Origin: Anaerotruncus sp.
Lineage (GTDB): Bacteria; Bacillota; Clostridia; Oscillospirales; Acutalibacteraceae
Length of the DNA stretch: 64,000 nt
NCBI GenBank assembly: GCA_022009795.1
Contig: CP091724.1
Coordinates: 967,501-1,031,500 of the forward strand
Direction of reading: 5' to 3'
In this document: in pieces, positions 1 through 9,500 of the stretch
How positions within the stretch are numbered: the stretch's first letter is position 1
Layout of the letters: every line of letters begins with the position of its first letter
Notes under the pieces: model-generated
The model's input: only the letters and a program-made list of their open reading frames with translations
The model's database searches: none
What the model was told of the DNA's origin: nothing
Translations under genes and position numbers: made by a program

Positions 1-1
1 A

Positions 2-277
2 GCGATGAAGCCGGAATTCATATTATATCCGACATGGAATGCCGCAACTTTTTATGTTACGGGCCACAGCGAATACGACAGAGATACGCTTGCCAAAGAA
101 TATTTCAGAGATTTGGACAAAGGCCTGCCGATCAAAAAGCCCGCAAACTATTTTCCGAAGGACGATATCAACCTTGTGCCGAAAATGAACTGGAAAAGCG
201 CGGGCAACTTGATATTTTCAAACTGGCTGAACTACTTTGTTTACCAAAAAACACCTTACGACCTCAGTACATTATAA
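2..277 (+). CDS. metA: Homoserine O-acyltransferase, C-terminal fragment (5' end outside window)
   Basis: This is the last ~90 residues of the MetA family, which activates homoserine by O-acylation (acetyl or succinyl donor) for methionine synthesis in the cytoplasm. The fragment carries the family's C-terminal signature: VTGHSEYDRDTL near the start, followed by NYFPKDD and a closing FSNWLNYFVYQKTPYDL. The His in GHSEYD belongs to the family's catalytic region. The reading frame is open to the left edge, so the start lies outside the window; the internal Met at base 5 is not the start. The stop is only 16 bases before the end of the convergent sigF gene, and its intrinsic terminator lies inside sigF coding sequence. 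Acyl-donor specificity cannot be judged from this part. Confidence 0.93.
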   Translation, partial: AMKPEFILYPTWNAATFYVTGHSEYDRDTLAKEYFRDLDKGLPIKKPANYFPKDDINLVPKMNWKSAGNLIFSNWLNYFVYQKTPYDLSTL

Positions 278-292
278 ATTGCACAAATATAT

Positions 293-927
293 TCAATCAA
301 GCCGTTCCCGAAGCTTTCGGAGAACGGCTTTTTCTTTTCTTGATATCTGCACCTGCGAAACACCGAGCGCCTCGGCGGTGGCTGTTTGTGTTTGCCCTTT
401 ATAATAACGGTAATCGATTATTGCTTTTTCATTATCATCAAGTGTTTGAAGCACTTGGGAAAGAGAAAGATAATCAAAAAGCTTATCATCTTCATCAACG
501 GGAACATCCAGTTCGGAATTACCGTCCTCGCCGAAAGAGCTGAGCGAGATCATGGGATTTATAACATTTAAAATCTCCGCTGTTTCGTTTATATCACAGC
601 CGAGCATATCAGCAAGCTCGCCGACGGTGGGTTCACGCAATTCACGCTTAACGAATTTATCCCTGAGCGACTGCGCGCGAATTGATTTTTCTTTTAAAGA
701 ACGGCTGACTTTAATTGCACCGCCGTCACGAAAAAGTCGCTTGATTTCGCCCATTATAACGGGAACGGCATAAGTGGAAAACTTGTAGCCCTTTGAAAAA
801 TCGAAATTATCAACCGCTTTGATTAAACCGACGCAACCGTTTTTGCACCAAATCCTCATATTCGATTCCGCGACCGACAAATCTTTTGGCAATCGAATAA
901 ACAAGGCCGAGATTTTTCCTCAATCAT
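293..927 (-). CDS. sigF: Sporulation sigma factor sigma F (one homopolymer frameshift)
   Basis: Forespore-specific RNA polymerase sigma factor, last gene of the spoIIA operon. The N-terminal part reads YSIAKRFVGRG then EDL, and continues with GLIKAVDNFDFSKGYKFSTYA (region 2, -10 recognition and core binding) and a C-terminal region 4 helix-turn-helix (TQTATAEALGVSQVQISRKE, last ~40 residues). The frame breaks at the run of A near base 840; joining the frames gives about 211 residues. I place the start at base 927 because an AAAGGG ribosome site precedes ATG-ATT-GAG. It is shorter at the N-terminus than the 255-residue B. subtilis SigF. The gene lies directly behind spoIIAB, its anti-sigma factor, which supports sigma F rather than sigma G. 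The 3' codons overlap the metA terminator. Confidence 0.9.
299..330 (+). terminator. Intrinsic terminator of metA, overlapping the sigF 3' end
   Basis: AAGCCGTT and AACGGCTT arms enclose an inner CCGAAGC/GCTTTCGG-like stem and are followed by a T-rich tract on the plus strand. The same bases encode the last codons of sigF on the minus strand. Confidence 0.75.
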
Positions 928-966
928 CAAATCCCTTTCGGATTTTTACCATTTTGATTTTTCCCT

Positions 967-1376
967 CTATTTTTTAACCAAAACAACGCTTGTGCCTTTT
1001 TCCTATTGCAGAGCGCACAGAAATCTTATCGCAAAAGCTTTCCATAACCGTGAAGCCGAGCCCTGCGCGTTCGCCCTCTCCCGTTGTGAAGAGCGGAGTC
1101 ATGGCGCGGGCGATATCATCTATGCCGCAGCCCTTGTCGCGAATTGTGATTTTAACAACATCGCCCGATATTTTTCCGCTTATGTAAATTTTGCCGTATT
1201 TATCCATATATCCGTGAACAATGCAGTTTGTTACGGCTTCTGACACAGCGGTTTTTAAATCCGCAAGTTCCTCCAGCGTGGGATCGAGCGGTGTGATAAA
1301 AGCGGAAACAACAACGCGGGCAAAGCCTTCGTTTACGCTTTTGCTGCTGACGGTGAGCCTGAATTCATTTTTCCAT
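967..1376 (-). CDS. spoIIAB: Anti-sigma F factor SpoIIAB (one homopolymer frameshift)
   Basis: GHKL-fold serine kinase that holds sigma F inactive and phosphorylates SpoIIAA. Visible ATPase motifs are the N-box (LKTAVSEAVTNCIVHGY), the DKGCGI G1 box and the GLGFTVME G2 region. After the start ATG-GAA at 1376 the frame breaks in a short A run; restoring it gives a protein of about 136 residues ending at TAG 967, normal for the family. An AAAGAGG ribosome site sits just upstream. It lies between spoIIAA (20 bases upstream) and sigF (40 bases downstream), the classical spoIIA order. Confidence 0.92.
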
Positions 1377-1396
1377 ATTTATACCTCTTTATTTTT

Positions 1397-1720
1397 TTAC
1401 TGCTTTTTGATTTCGTTAATGACCGCAATTCTGCCGAGCCCCGCAAGCTCCATAATTTTTTTGTTTGCGGAGTCACATTTCTGATTTCAACCGAGCCGCG
1501 ATGATTTTTGCATCAAGCGATAACGGCCCATAACAAGGCCTATGCCGCTCGAATCCATAAAAAGAAACATTTTTTTAAAATCCAAAATAAGATGATTGGG
1601 CTTCATGCAGCTTATCGAAGAATCTATTTTATCGCGAACCGCACCTGCCGAATGATGATCCAGCTCGCCGATGAGATAAGCAATCATTAAATTGCCGCTT
1701 GATTCAACCGTTACATTCAT
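1397..1720 (-). CDS. spoIIAA: Anti-anti-sigma factor SpoIIAA (one frameshift)
   Basis: STAS-domain protein that, when unphosphorylated, binds SpoIIAB and frees sigma F in the forespore. The core reads LIAYLIGELDHHSA and then FLFMDSSGIGLVMGRYR; the Ser of the DSSGIG motif is the residue phosphorylated by SpoIIAB in the family. The frame breaks after about 78 residues and resumes in another frame with a segment containing IMELAGLGRIAVI, ending at 1397, which gives the usual ~108 residues. It is the first gene of spoIIA. Only 27 bases separate its start from the terminator-like hairpin behind folC. Confidence 0.92.
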
Positions 1721-1747
1721 AAAATCAACCTCTGACTGAAAATAAAA

Positions 1748-1781
1748 ATATCCGCTTCAGTAAATATACCAAAGCGGATAT
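1748..1781 (-). terminator. Hairpin terminator between folC and spoIIAA
   Basis: Arms ATATCCGCTT and AAGCGGATAT form a perfect 10-bp stem and are followed on the minus strand by TTTTATTTT. It ends folC transcription just upstream of spoIIAA. Confidence 0.75.
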
Positions 1782-1804
1782 GAATAATTTATCGAATTGT
1801 GATA

Positions 1805-2914
1805 TCAAAGCAAATATTTTTCTTAAATCACGGGCAAGATAAAACGAGCCGCAAACAAGCGAAAATTCAAAGTCTTTACGCGCAAGCTGCAATGCTTTTT
1901 CCGGATTTGAAACTGCGCACACATCGCCGCAGTATTTTCTTGCCGCCTCGGCAAGCCTTTCGGCAGGCAAAGCGCGGGAGTTGGACGGCGTTGTTGCGAT
2001 AATTTTTTTGCAATGCGGGCCTATAATACTCAAATAAGAATCATAATCCTTATCCGCCATCATGCCGACAACGGCCGTTATATTTTTATGCGGCAATGAT
2101 TTTTCAAGTGCGTTTGCTCCGTTTTCGTTATGAGCACCGTCTATCATAACATTCGACGCAAGCATTTCCGTGCGCGCAGGTAATTTCGGTAAGGCAGGAG
2201 CGATTTTAACATTCAAAAAATCAAGCGCCGCCTCGGCTGTTTTTAAATTATTAAGCTTAAAATCGCCGTAATCGGCAATCTTAATAAGCCGACTGCCTGT
2301 TTCGGCACAGCGATTCTTCAAACACATACTCGCATTTCGGATTGGGATAAAGCACACAAACAGAATTATTTTTTTATAATTCCCGCCTTTTTGCACGGCA
2401 ATTTCCGGCAAAGCTTTACCGAGGAAATTCATGTGATCCATCGCAACACAGGTGATTACGGCGAGCTCGGGGTGCGAAAAAAAGCGTTGGTTGAATCCGC
2501 CAAGCCGCCCATGCCGCATTCCACAACGGCATAATCAACGCTCTTATCGGCAAAATATTTATACATTATCGCCGTTAAAAGCTCAAATTCCGTGGCGTCG
2601 GCATCTTTATAAGCCGCAACATATTCTGCAAAATCGGATTTTGGAATAAACTCACCGTTGATTTGAATTTGCTCGCGGTATTCCGTTACCCAAGGCGATG
2701 TAAAAAGCCCTGTTTTAAAGCCGTTTTTTTGAAGTGCATTTGCAATCATTGCGGCAACGGAGCCTTTGCCGTTTGTGCCGGCAATGTGAATGATTTTTAA
2801 GCTTTCCTGCGGATTGCCCATTTTGCGAAGCAATTTTTCTATGCGCGAAAGCCCCGGCTTAATGCCGAGGCTTTGCTTGTTTATTATGAAATTTTCAGCT
2901 GTGTTAAAATCCAT
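1805..2914 (-). CDS. folC: Folylpolyglutamate synthase / dihydrofolate synthase (frameshifted)
   Basis: Mur-ligase family enzyme that adds glutamate to (dihydro)folate using ATP. The first ~150 residues hold the P-loop HIAGTNGKGSVAAMI and the omega-loop region GLFTSPWV; the distal part holds ASNVMIDGAHNENG (C-terminal ligase domain) and ends VCGSFYLARDLRK. The two halves lie in different frames that meet near 2456-2519, and further small indels are needed around 2320 and 1790. If one A is removed near 1790 the protein stops at 1805, before the terminator; otherwise the frame would run through the hairpin to 1725. The start at 2914 is 9 bases behind the valS stop, so folC is probably cotranscribed with valS. 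Confidence 0.88.
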
Positions 2915-2922
2915 AATTTTAA

Positions 2923-5625
2923 TTATTTTTCCGAGAGTTTCAATAGAGTTTTTTTAATACTTTCGATTTTTTTCGGCAAGCTTTGCCGCATCCGCCTTGT
3001 TTTGAGCAACAACCTTTTCGGGTGCCTTATTCACAAAGCCGGGATTTGAAAGCTTTTTGTTAATAAAATCAAGCTTATCCTGAGCGGCGGCAAGTTCTTT
3101 TTCAAGGCGCTTTCTCTCTGCCTCGAAATCAACAAGATCACCGAGCGGAATATAAATTTTGGCGTCTGCCGTAATGACGGTAACGACATTGCCGAGATCG
3201 CCGAATTTATCAGCAACGCTTACACTGCTTGCAGAAGCAAGGCGCTTGATAAATTCAACACCCTTGCCGAAGGTTTCTTCGTTTGCCGTTTCAACATATA
3301 CGGCAGCTTTTTTACTCGGCGGAATGTTCATTTCCGAGCGGCGGTTGCGTATACCTCTTACAACCTCCATAATTTTTTCCATTTCGGCTTCATCGGCGGC
3401 AAAATTAAGTGCCTCATCGTATTCAACCCATTTAGAAATCATTATGGATTCGGAATCATGCGGAATTGCCTGGTAAATTTCTTCGGTGATAAAAGGCATA
3501 AACGGGTGAAGCAGCTTCAAAATATCCGTAAGAACATACACAAGAACTGCCTTTGCGGTGTTTGCACCCTCGCCGCTTTGAAGGCGAATCTTTGCAATTT
3601 CAATATACCAGTCGCAGAAAACATCCCAAATAAAATCATAAAGCTTTTGGATTGCAATGCCAAGCTCATATTTTTCAAGATTTGCGGTAACATCCTTTGC
3701 AAGAGTATTTGCTTTAGAGATAATCCACTTATCCTCAATTGCAAGCTCAGAGGGCAAGCCCGGATACTCATAATCGTCACCGAGATACATAAGCACAAAT
3801 CTTGCCGCATTCCAAAGCTTATTTGCAAAGTTTCGCGAAGCCTTAACCTTATCGTCCGAAAAGCGCATATCGTTTCCGGGTGAATTACCTGTTGCAAGAG
3901 TAAATCTGAGTGCGTCTGCGCCGTATTCGTCTATAACCTCAAGCGGATCTATGCCGTTGCCGAGTGATTTGCTCATTTTTTTCTGCCCTGAGCATCGCGC
4001 ACAAGACCGTGGATAAGCACGGTGTCAAACGGTGCTTTATCCGTGTAAGCAAGGCCTGAGAAAATCATGCGGCTAACCCAAAAGCCGATGATATCATAGC
4101 CCGTAACAAGCGTGTTTGTGGGATAATAATGCTTCAAATCCTCTGTTTCATCGGGCCAGCCGAGTGTGCTGAACGGCCAAAGAGCGGAGGAAAACCAAGT
4201 ATCGAGCGTGTCGGGATCCTGGTGAACATTTTCGCTGCCGCATTTCGGGCAGGTGCAAACATCTGTTTTTGAAACGGTTGTTGCGCCACAGTCGTCGCAA
4301 TACCAAGCAGGGATTCTGTGTCCCCACCAAAGCTGGCGCGAAATGCACCAATCGCGAGAGCCGCGCATCCAGTTCATATAATTCTTTTTAAAGCGTTCGG
4401 GCACGAATTTGATATCGCCCTTTTCAACGGCGTCAATCGCAGGGCCTGCAAGTGGATCCATTTTAACAAACCATTGCTTTGAAACCATAGGCTCAATGTT
4501 TGTGTGGCAACGATAGCAGGTGCCAACATCGTGCTTTATAGGCTCGATTTCCTTGATATAGCCGCCGGCTTCAAGGTCTTCAAGAATCGCTTTGCGGGCT
4601 TCAAGAGTTGTCATTCCCGCATATTTGCCGCAGTCGAGCACTTCCGGCTCGTTTTGCGTTGCCTTGCCGCTTCTGATAATTTCGTCTGCCGCTTCTTTAT
4701 CTGCCTTGCCGGTCATATGGCCATCATAGGTAAAGGTGCGGATGATAGGCAAATTGTGCCTGAGGCCAACTTCAAAGTCGTTCGGGTCGTGAGCCGGGGT
4801 GATTTTAACAACACCCGTGCCTTTGGTCATATCCGCATGCTCATCACAAACAATCGGAATTTCCTTGCCGAGCAGCGGCAAAATAACATGACAGCCGTGA
4901 AGATGCGCATAACGCGGATCTTCGCCGTTGATTGCAACGGCAGTATCGCCGAGCATTGTTTCGGGGCGGGTTGTGGCAAGCTCAAGCTTTTCACCGGTTT
5001 CCTTAACCGTGTAAAGCAAATGCCAAAAGTTTGAATCGCGTTCTTCGTATTCAACTTCGGCATCGGAAATTGAAGTGTTGCAATGCGGGCACCAGTTTAC
5101 CATTCTGTTGCCTCTGTAAATCAAGCCTTTTTCATATAAACCGACGAAAACTTCCTTAACGGCCTTGCTGCAGCCCTCATCCATAGTGAAGCGTTCTCTG
5201 TCCCAATCGCAGGAGGAGCCCATTTTCTTTAACTGCTCTATAATTCTGCCGCCGTATTGCTCTTTCCATTTCCATGCGCGCTCAAGGAATTTTTCCCTGC
5301 CGAGATCGTCCTTCGTGAGACCCTCTTTGCGCATTGCCTCAACAATTTTCGCCTCCGTTGCAATAGAAGCGTGATCCGTGCCAGGAAGCCATAATGTGTC
5401 GTACCCCGCCATACGATGATATCTGATAAGAATATCCTGAAGAGTATTATCAAGAGCATGCCCCATGTGAAGCTGGCCCGTGATATTTGGGGGAGGAATA
5501 ACTATTGTGTAAGTTTTTTTGCCCGGCTCACGCTTTGCGTGGAAGTATTTTTTATCGCACCAAAATTTATAAGTGCGGTCTTCAACCTCTGCGGGGTCAT
5601 ATTGCTTTGCAAGATCCTTTGCCAT
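2923..5625 (-). CDS. valS: Valyl-tRNA synthetase (frameshift within KMSKS)
   Basis: Class I aminoacyl-tRNA synthetase charging tRNA-Val. The HIGH-type motif appears as PPPNITGQLHMGHAL, the editing (CP1) domain holds TTRPETMLGDTAVA, and the KMSKS loop (GRKKMSKSLGN) falls exactly where the frame changes near 3975. The C-terminal anticodon-binding domain and coiled-coil arm (ERKRLEKELAAAQDKL) follow. The joined protein is about 900 residues, the normal length. Frame correction near 2954 extends the end to 2923. The start at 5625 is chosen because AGGAG lies 9 bases upstream; a TTG three codons earlier overlaps the ribosome site. Expression is governed by the upstream T-box. Confidence 0.95.
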
Positions 5626-5649
5626 ATTTTTCAACTCCTATAAATAAAA

Positions 5650-5880
5650 AGCTTTCACCTCATAATGAGACGAAAGCTGAAATTCCGCGGTACCACTCAA
5701 ATTGCATTATAAAAATGCCGCTTAAACCCATAACGCAGGCGTGCGTGCACGGCTACTGAACTCACCGCACCGGCTCCAAAGCTACCTTCTTTTTCATTGC
5801 CGCAGCCTTGCACCGACCGGCTGCTCTCTGAACGCAAGCGGAAAAAAATACTCCTCTTTTTTTCAAAGCCTTTAAATATC
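5650..5880 (-). promoter_or_regulatory. T-box riboswitch leader of valS
   Basis: On the minus strand the leader holds the conserved T-box core GTGGTACCGCGG (5684-5698), an upstream stem I region (GGTGCAAGG, 5805-5815 area) and a terminator hairpin AGCTTTC...GAAAGCT (5650-5678) followed by TTTTTATTT, 25 bases before valS. In known T-boxes uncharged cognate tRNA pairs with a specifier codon and prevents termination. GTA at 5783-5785 (a valine codon, between GAAG and GC) is the best candidate specifier and would pair with the TAC anticodon of the tRNA-Val at 25.8 kb. The specifier assignment is inference. Confidence 0.88.
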
Positions 5881-5886
5881 TGTTTA

Positions 5887-5915
5887 ATATTAACAGATAA
5901 CCGGCAAATTGTCAA
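5887..5915 (-). promoter_or_regulatory. Promoter of the valS T-box transcript
   Basis: Minus-strand TTGACA (5915-5910), 17-base spacer, TAATAT (5892-5887). It lies immediately upstream of the T-box stem I. Confidence 0.65.
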
Positions 5916-5919
5916 GCGG

Positions 5920-6366
5920 CAGATGATTGCGGCGGTGTTGCCTAAGCAGATTTAATTTTTTCTTCAGATTAACTGCCGGGTTACCACACGAAATGCATTG
6001 GCATTTTGAGGAAAGGAGAAACAGACTCCGTGCCGATGCGGAAATCGGTTGCTTTAAACATATTGCGTTCGATTCCCGCCTGCTTAAGCAAGCGAGAATA
6101 ATCCGAACACGCCTCAAACAGAGCCTTTTTCGGTGTATTTTTCACTTGTCGGCTTTTGCAAGGCGCCAGCCTTGCTGCATTCTCCGCATAAAAATCCACA
6201 CGAAAATTCAACCGTTTGAAGTCAAGGATTTTTCGCGCAGATGATTTTTTGCAGAGCAAGGCACAAAACGCAGTTAATCCTTTCGGATTAACGAGTATTT
6301 TAACAAAGCTATGCGGGAAATCAGCAAACGAAAAACTTGTTCGATTTACTCTCGCTTGCTTATGCA
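5920..6366. other. Gene-poor block with palindrome; no supported gene
   Basis: Between the valS promoter and the terminator of the secreted-protein operon there is no ORF I recognise on either strand. Open frames of 75-128 codons overlap each other and show no ribosome site or known motif. The block has an imperfect 28-base palindrome at 6072-6099 and a partial inverted copy of one arm (CTCGCTTGCTTA) at 6351-6362. It could be a degenerate or mobile intergenic element; see findings. Confidence 0.4.
6072..6099. repeat. Imperfect palindrome with a distal inverted copy
   Basis: The arms ATTCCCGCCTGCTT and AAGCAAGCGAGAAT pair with only two mismatches. The sequence AAGCAAGCGAGA recurs inverted at about 6350-6361. 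Confidence 0.5.
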
Positions 6367-6398
6367 CAAAAAAAGCAGCCCCTCCATGAGGGGCTGCC
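6367..6398 (-). terminator. Intrinsic terminator of the secreted-protein/peptide operon
   Basis: A perfect 10-bp stem GCAGCCCCTC/GAGGGGCTGC with a 3-base loop, followed on the minus strand by seven T. Confidence 0.9.
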
Positions 6399-6414
6399 GT
6401 GTTTTGGATTAGCG

Positions 6415-6558
6415 TTATGCAAAGATATTGCCTTTATCGTCGCCGTCCGTAAGGTCCTTACCCGGCTCCGTCGGCGTTCCCGATGTTGTTATTGCATCGG
6501 CAGGAAGTAATGAATACTTTCTTATCTGCATTTGCGGATCCTCATAAGTTTTCTTCAT
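6415..6558 (-). CDS. 47-residue peptide of unknown function
   Basis: A small ORF begins 15 bases after the stop of the giant secreted protein, with a strong GGAGG site 7 bases before ATG, and stops 17 bases before a strong terminator, so it is well supported as a gene despite its size. The product starts MKKTYEDPQMQIRKY, continues LLPADAITTSG and ends with an acidic Gly/Asp/Pro-rich tail (TPTEPGKDLTDGDD). There is no signal peptide, membrane helix or Cys. I recall short Clostridia ORFs with a YExPxhxhxxF...D(V/A)ITxSG pattern beside secreted proteins, but I know no assigned function. It may be a modified-peptide precursor, a chaperone-like companion of the secreted protein, or a regulator; the sequence does not decide. 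Confidence 0.75.
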   Translation of the reverse strand: MKKTYEDPQMQIRKYSLLPADAITTSGTPTEPGKDLTDGDDKGNIFA

Positions 6559-6573
6559 TCTCTATCCTCCCTT

Positions 6574-9500
6574 TTATGCTATCGCTGCATTTGCAATTAC
6601 ATTTGAATATGCATAGCATTCATTTCCGTTTGCATCCGTATATATTGCGTATGCCACATAGTTTGCTGACGGATAGCCTGCATTTGCATTAAAGCTTATC
6701 GTGAACTGATTTCCGTTTTGACCGTAATTAGTATATTTCGATGCCGTCAAATTGAATATCTGCTTTGCCTGATCCACATCGGCAAGCGTAAGATTTGTTG
6801 CCGTTGCCGCCGTGGCATTTCCGTCCATTACAAAGCCGAAGTTCTTTATTGTTGCTCCCTGCGGCAATGCAAACGAACCTACAAGATATACCTTGCCTGA
6901 GCCGTCAAGCACCGGTGTGGATATTACATCTACAGATGCCTTAACATCCGTGCTCTTTACTGCCTTTACGGTTAAGTTACGGCATGCATAGAACGAATAT
7001 TCACTGCCGAAGCAAAGCACCTTTCCGTTATCTGCATTTACATATGCCGTTGCTCCGTTTGCCTTAAGAGTTACAAGTTCATTGAAGTTTGCCGTTTTTT
7101 TGTATCTATCGGATGGCCTGCTTCATCAACAAAGTTGATTGTGTAATCTGCTTTTTTTCAAGCGGAGTATAGTTTACAAGAATTTTTTTGTGTTTTCATT
7201 AAACTTAACTCTTCTATTAAGCGCTTTACCCGTTGAGCTGTCAAGGAAAGTATCGAGCTCATAGAACGGGATATTTTTCGGGCGCATTGGCTACATTTGC
7301 AACCGTTATGGTTTGGCCTGCAGTTACATACTGAATATCAAGAATCTTACCTGTTTCCAACGCCGTCATATGCAAGAACGAATGTAAGCTTTACATTGCC
7401 ATCATCATTTGTTGCCGTTGATGTGGTGGTAAGCTCTGTGTAGCCCTGAACATTAAATGTGTAGCTGCTGTATGTTGTTTGATACTTTGAAGGCATCTCG
7501 CTGAATGCGGCATCCGTTATGCTCTTAGGCTGTTCTTTGGAAGACCATGCGCAAAGCTCATCTGCATTTGTTGAATTCGGATTCGGCGCCGTTACAAGAT
7601 CGCCGTATGCAAATTCCGTTGCTTGTGTTTCAACATCTGTGTAGCTGAATTCACCGCTTGCGCTCTTTACAAGATAATGCTCATCTTCTGCAAAGTCTAT
7701 TACCTTTACTTTATACGGTATTGTATTTTCCGTAAGTGCCGTTCCGAGTGCGGTGTTATACTGATCAAAATCATAGCCCGCATACTCTTTACCGTTTATC
7801 TGCACTTTGGTAATTACGGTTATTCCGCTCACTGCAGCTTTGACTGCGGCAATGTTATATGCATCCGCATTAAGAGTTGCAAGCTTTTCAACATTTGCAT
7901 CATATACGCTTGAATCAAGCTTGCCTGCGTTCATTGCGTTTACAGCCTGCTCAATTGCAGCTGCCTGAGTTGTGATTGCAGATTGATTATCTGCCGTGCC
8001 CGGAACAGTTTTTTGCTGAACAAGGGTGTAGTTATAATATGAAGCAGATTCAATTGCGCTTGCCGCTGCCGTGAGAGCTGCGGGAGAGAACTTAACCTCG
8101 CCGTTTGCAGAGGAAGCAAGCAAAGCATCAAGTGCGGTTTTGGCATTGTTATATGCCGACCAATCCGCCTGCTCATAAAGAGCGCCCTTACAATATCTGC
8201 AAAAGCCTGTGCCGTCGTTTACGCAATCCTCGGTATATTCATCCATATCTCCCTGAGCGCAATAAACAACGTGAGTTGCACCGTCTTCATTATATCTGTA
8301 TCTGCGGGCATGGCCCTTAACATTAACATATTTATTGATTTCATATCCGCAAACGGAGCAAATTCTGTGGTCCCAACCGTGCTCCGTGCAGGTTGCTTCT
8401 TTATTATCATCCTGAACCACAAATACATGGCCTGAACCGTCTGCCTGATAAGCAAGCGCTGCAATTGCCGCTGTGAGATCATCATATCTTTGCTTTGATG
8501 CAGCAACAATATCTTCTGTGGACATATTTGTGTAATCCATATCGGCAATAGCTGCATTATACGCGCTCATAAAGTTTGCCCAGCTGCTTTCGGTGTAGCA
8601 ACCGAATTTATTGCTTTGAGACTTTGTGATTGTGTTTGAGGCATTTTGGATTGTTTCAAACAAATCGGAAACATCAACAACCGTTACGGTTTGCTTAACA
8701 TCTTTATTTGTTCTTTGCTTTGATTCGCCGGTTTGCGAAACAAGGAATAATTCATAAATATCGGGTGTTGTGAATGTTGCGCTTGAAATTCCGATATCCC
8801 CCACGGTTACGATGGTATCGCCCAAAATTGTGTGCGGACCGCTGTATTCCTTAACCGTGATATTATTTGTTGTGCCCTCACCCGTTTTTGTTTGCATAAG
8901 AGCATCATGATATGAAGAAAGATTGAAGTTTGTGCTCTTTAAGCAGTCGCCGCCTTCTTTCCAGCGAACAGCCATTTTGCCCTGATCGCTTGAATAAGTA
9001 TCTTTGCCAAGTGCACCGAAGCCAAGGCCGAAGAAGTTCATATCGGATGTTTTGCCCCAACTTCTCCAATAGTTATCAAGAGTAAGATTATATGGAGTTG
9101 TGAAAGACTGAGAGCCCTTAAGCGTTTTTGAAATAAACGGCATTTGTTATTGCGCCGCTGAGGTAAACCTTAACATCATCACCGCTTGAGCCGCTTGTGG
9201 AGCCGGTCGTTCTTGAAATAATCGTTCCGTTATCAATGCCGGCAAAGCTTTTTTTGAAGATTTGCAAAAGCATCATAAGCAGCTTTAAGCACTGCGGTGT
9301 ATTGGCCGATTATATCGGCTTCCGTTGTGAATTCAAGATTCGGCACGCCGTTCATAAACTCTGTTGCTTTTTGCAACATAAGACGTTGCAACATCAAAGT
9401 CTTTATACTTAGAGCCGTCAAACGCATTTGCATAAGCAATAAGGTCATTATACGAATTATTGCCGCCGTTTACTGCAACCTTAGTGTCTGCCGTGATGCG

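Noticed and set aside
3973..3976. Possible programmed frameshift in valS at the KMSKS codons
   Set aside because: The same kind of break occurs in dozens of unrelated genes at homopolymers, so sequencing indel is far more likely than recoding.
5981..6367. 128-codon minus-strand ORF in the gene-poor block as a real gene
   Set aside because: No ribosome site, the frame runs into the neighbouring terminator region, and another frame of similar length overlaps it; kept only as part of an unexplained block.
6483..6692. 69-codon plus-strand ORF over the 47-residue peptide gene
   Set aside because: His/Leu-rich antisense frame across two supported minus-strand genes; no start signal.
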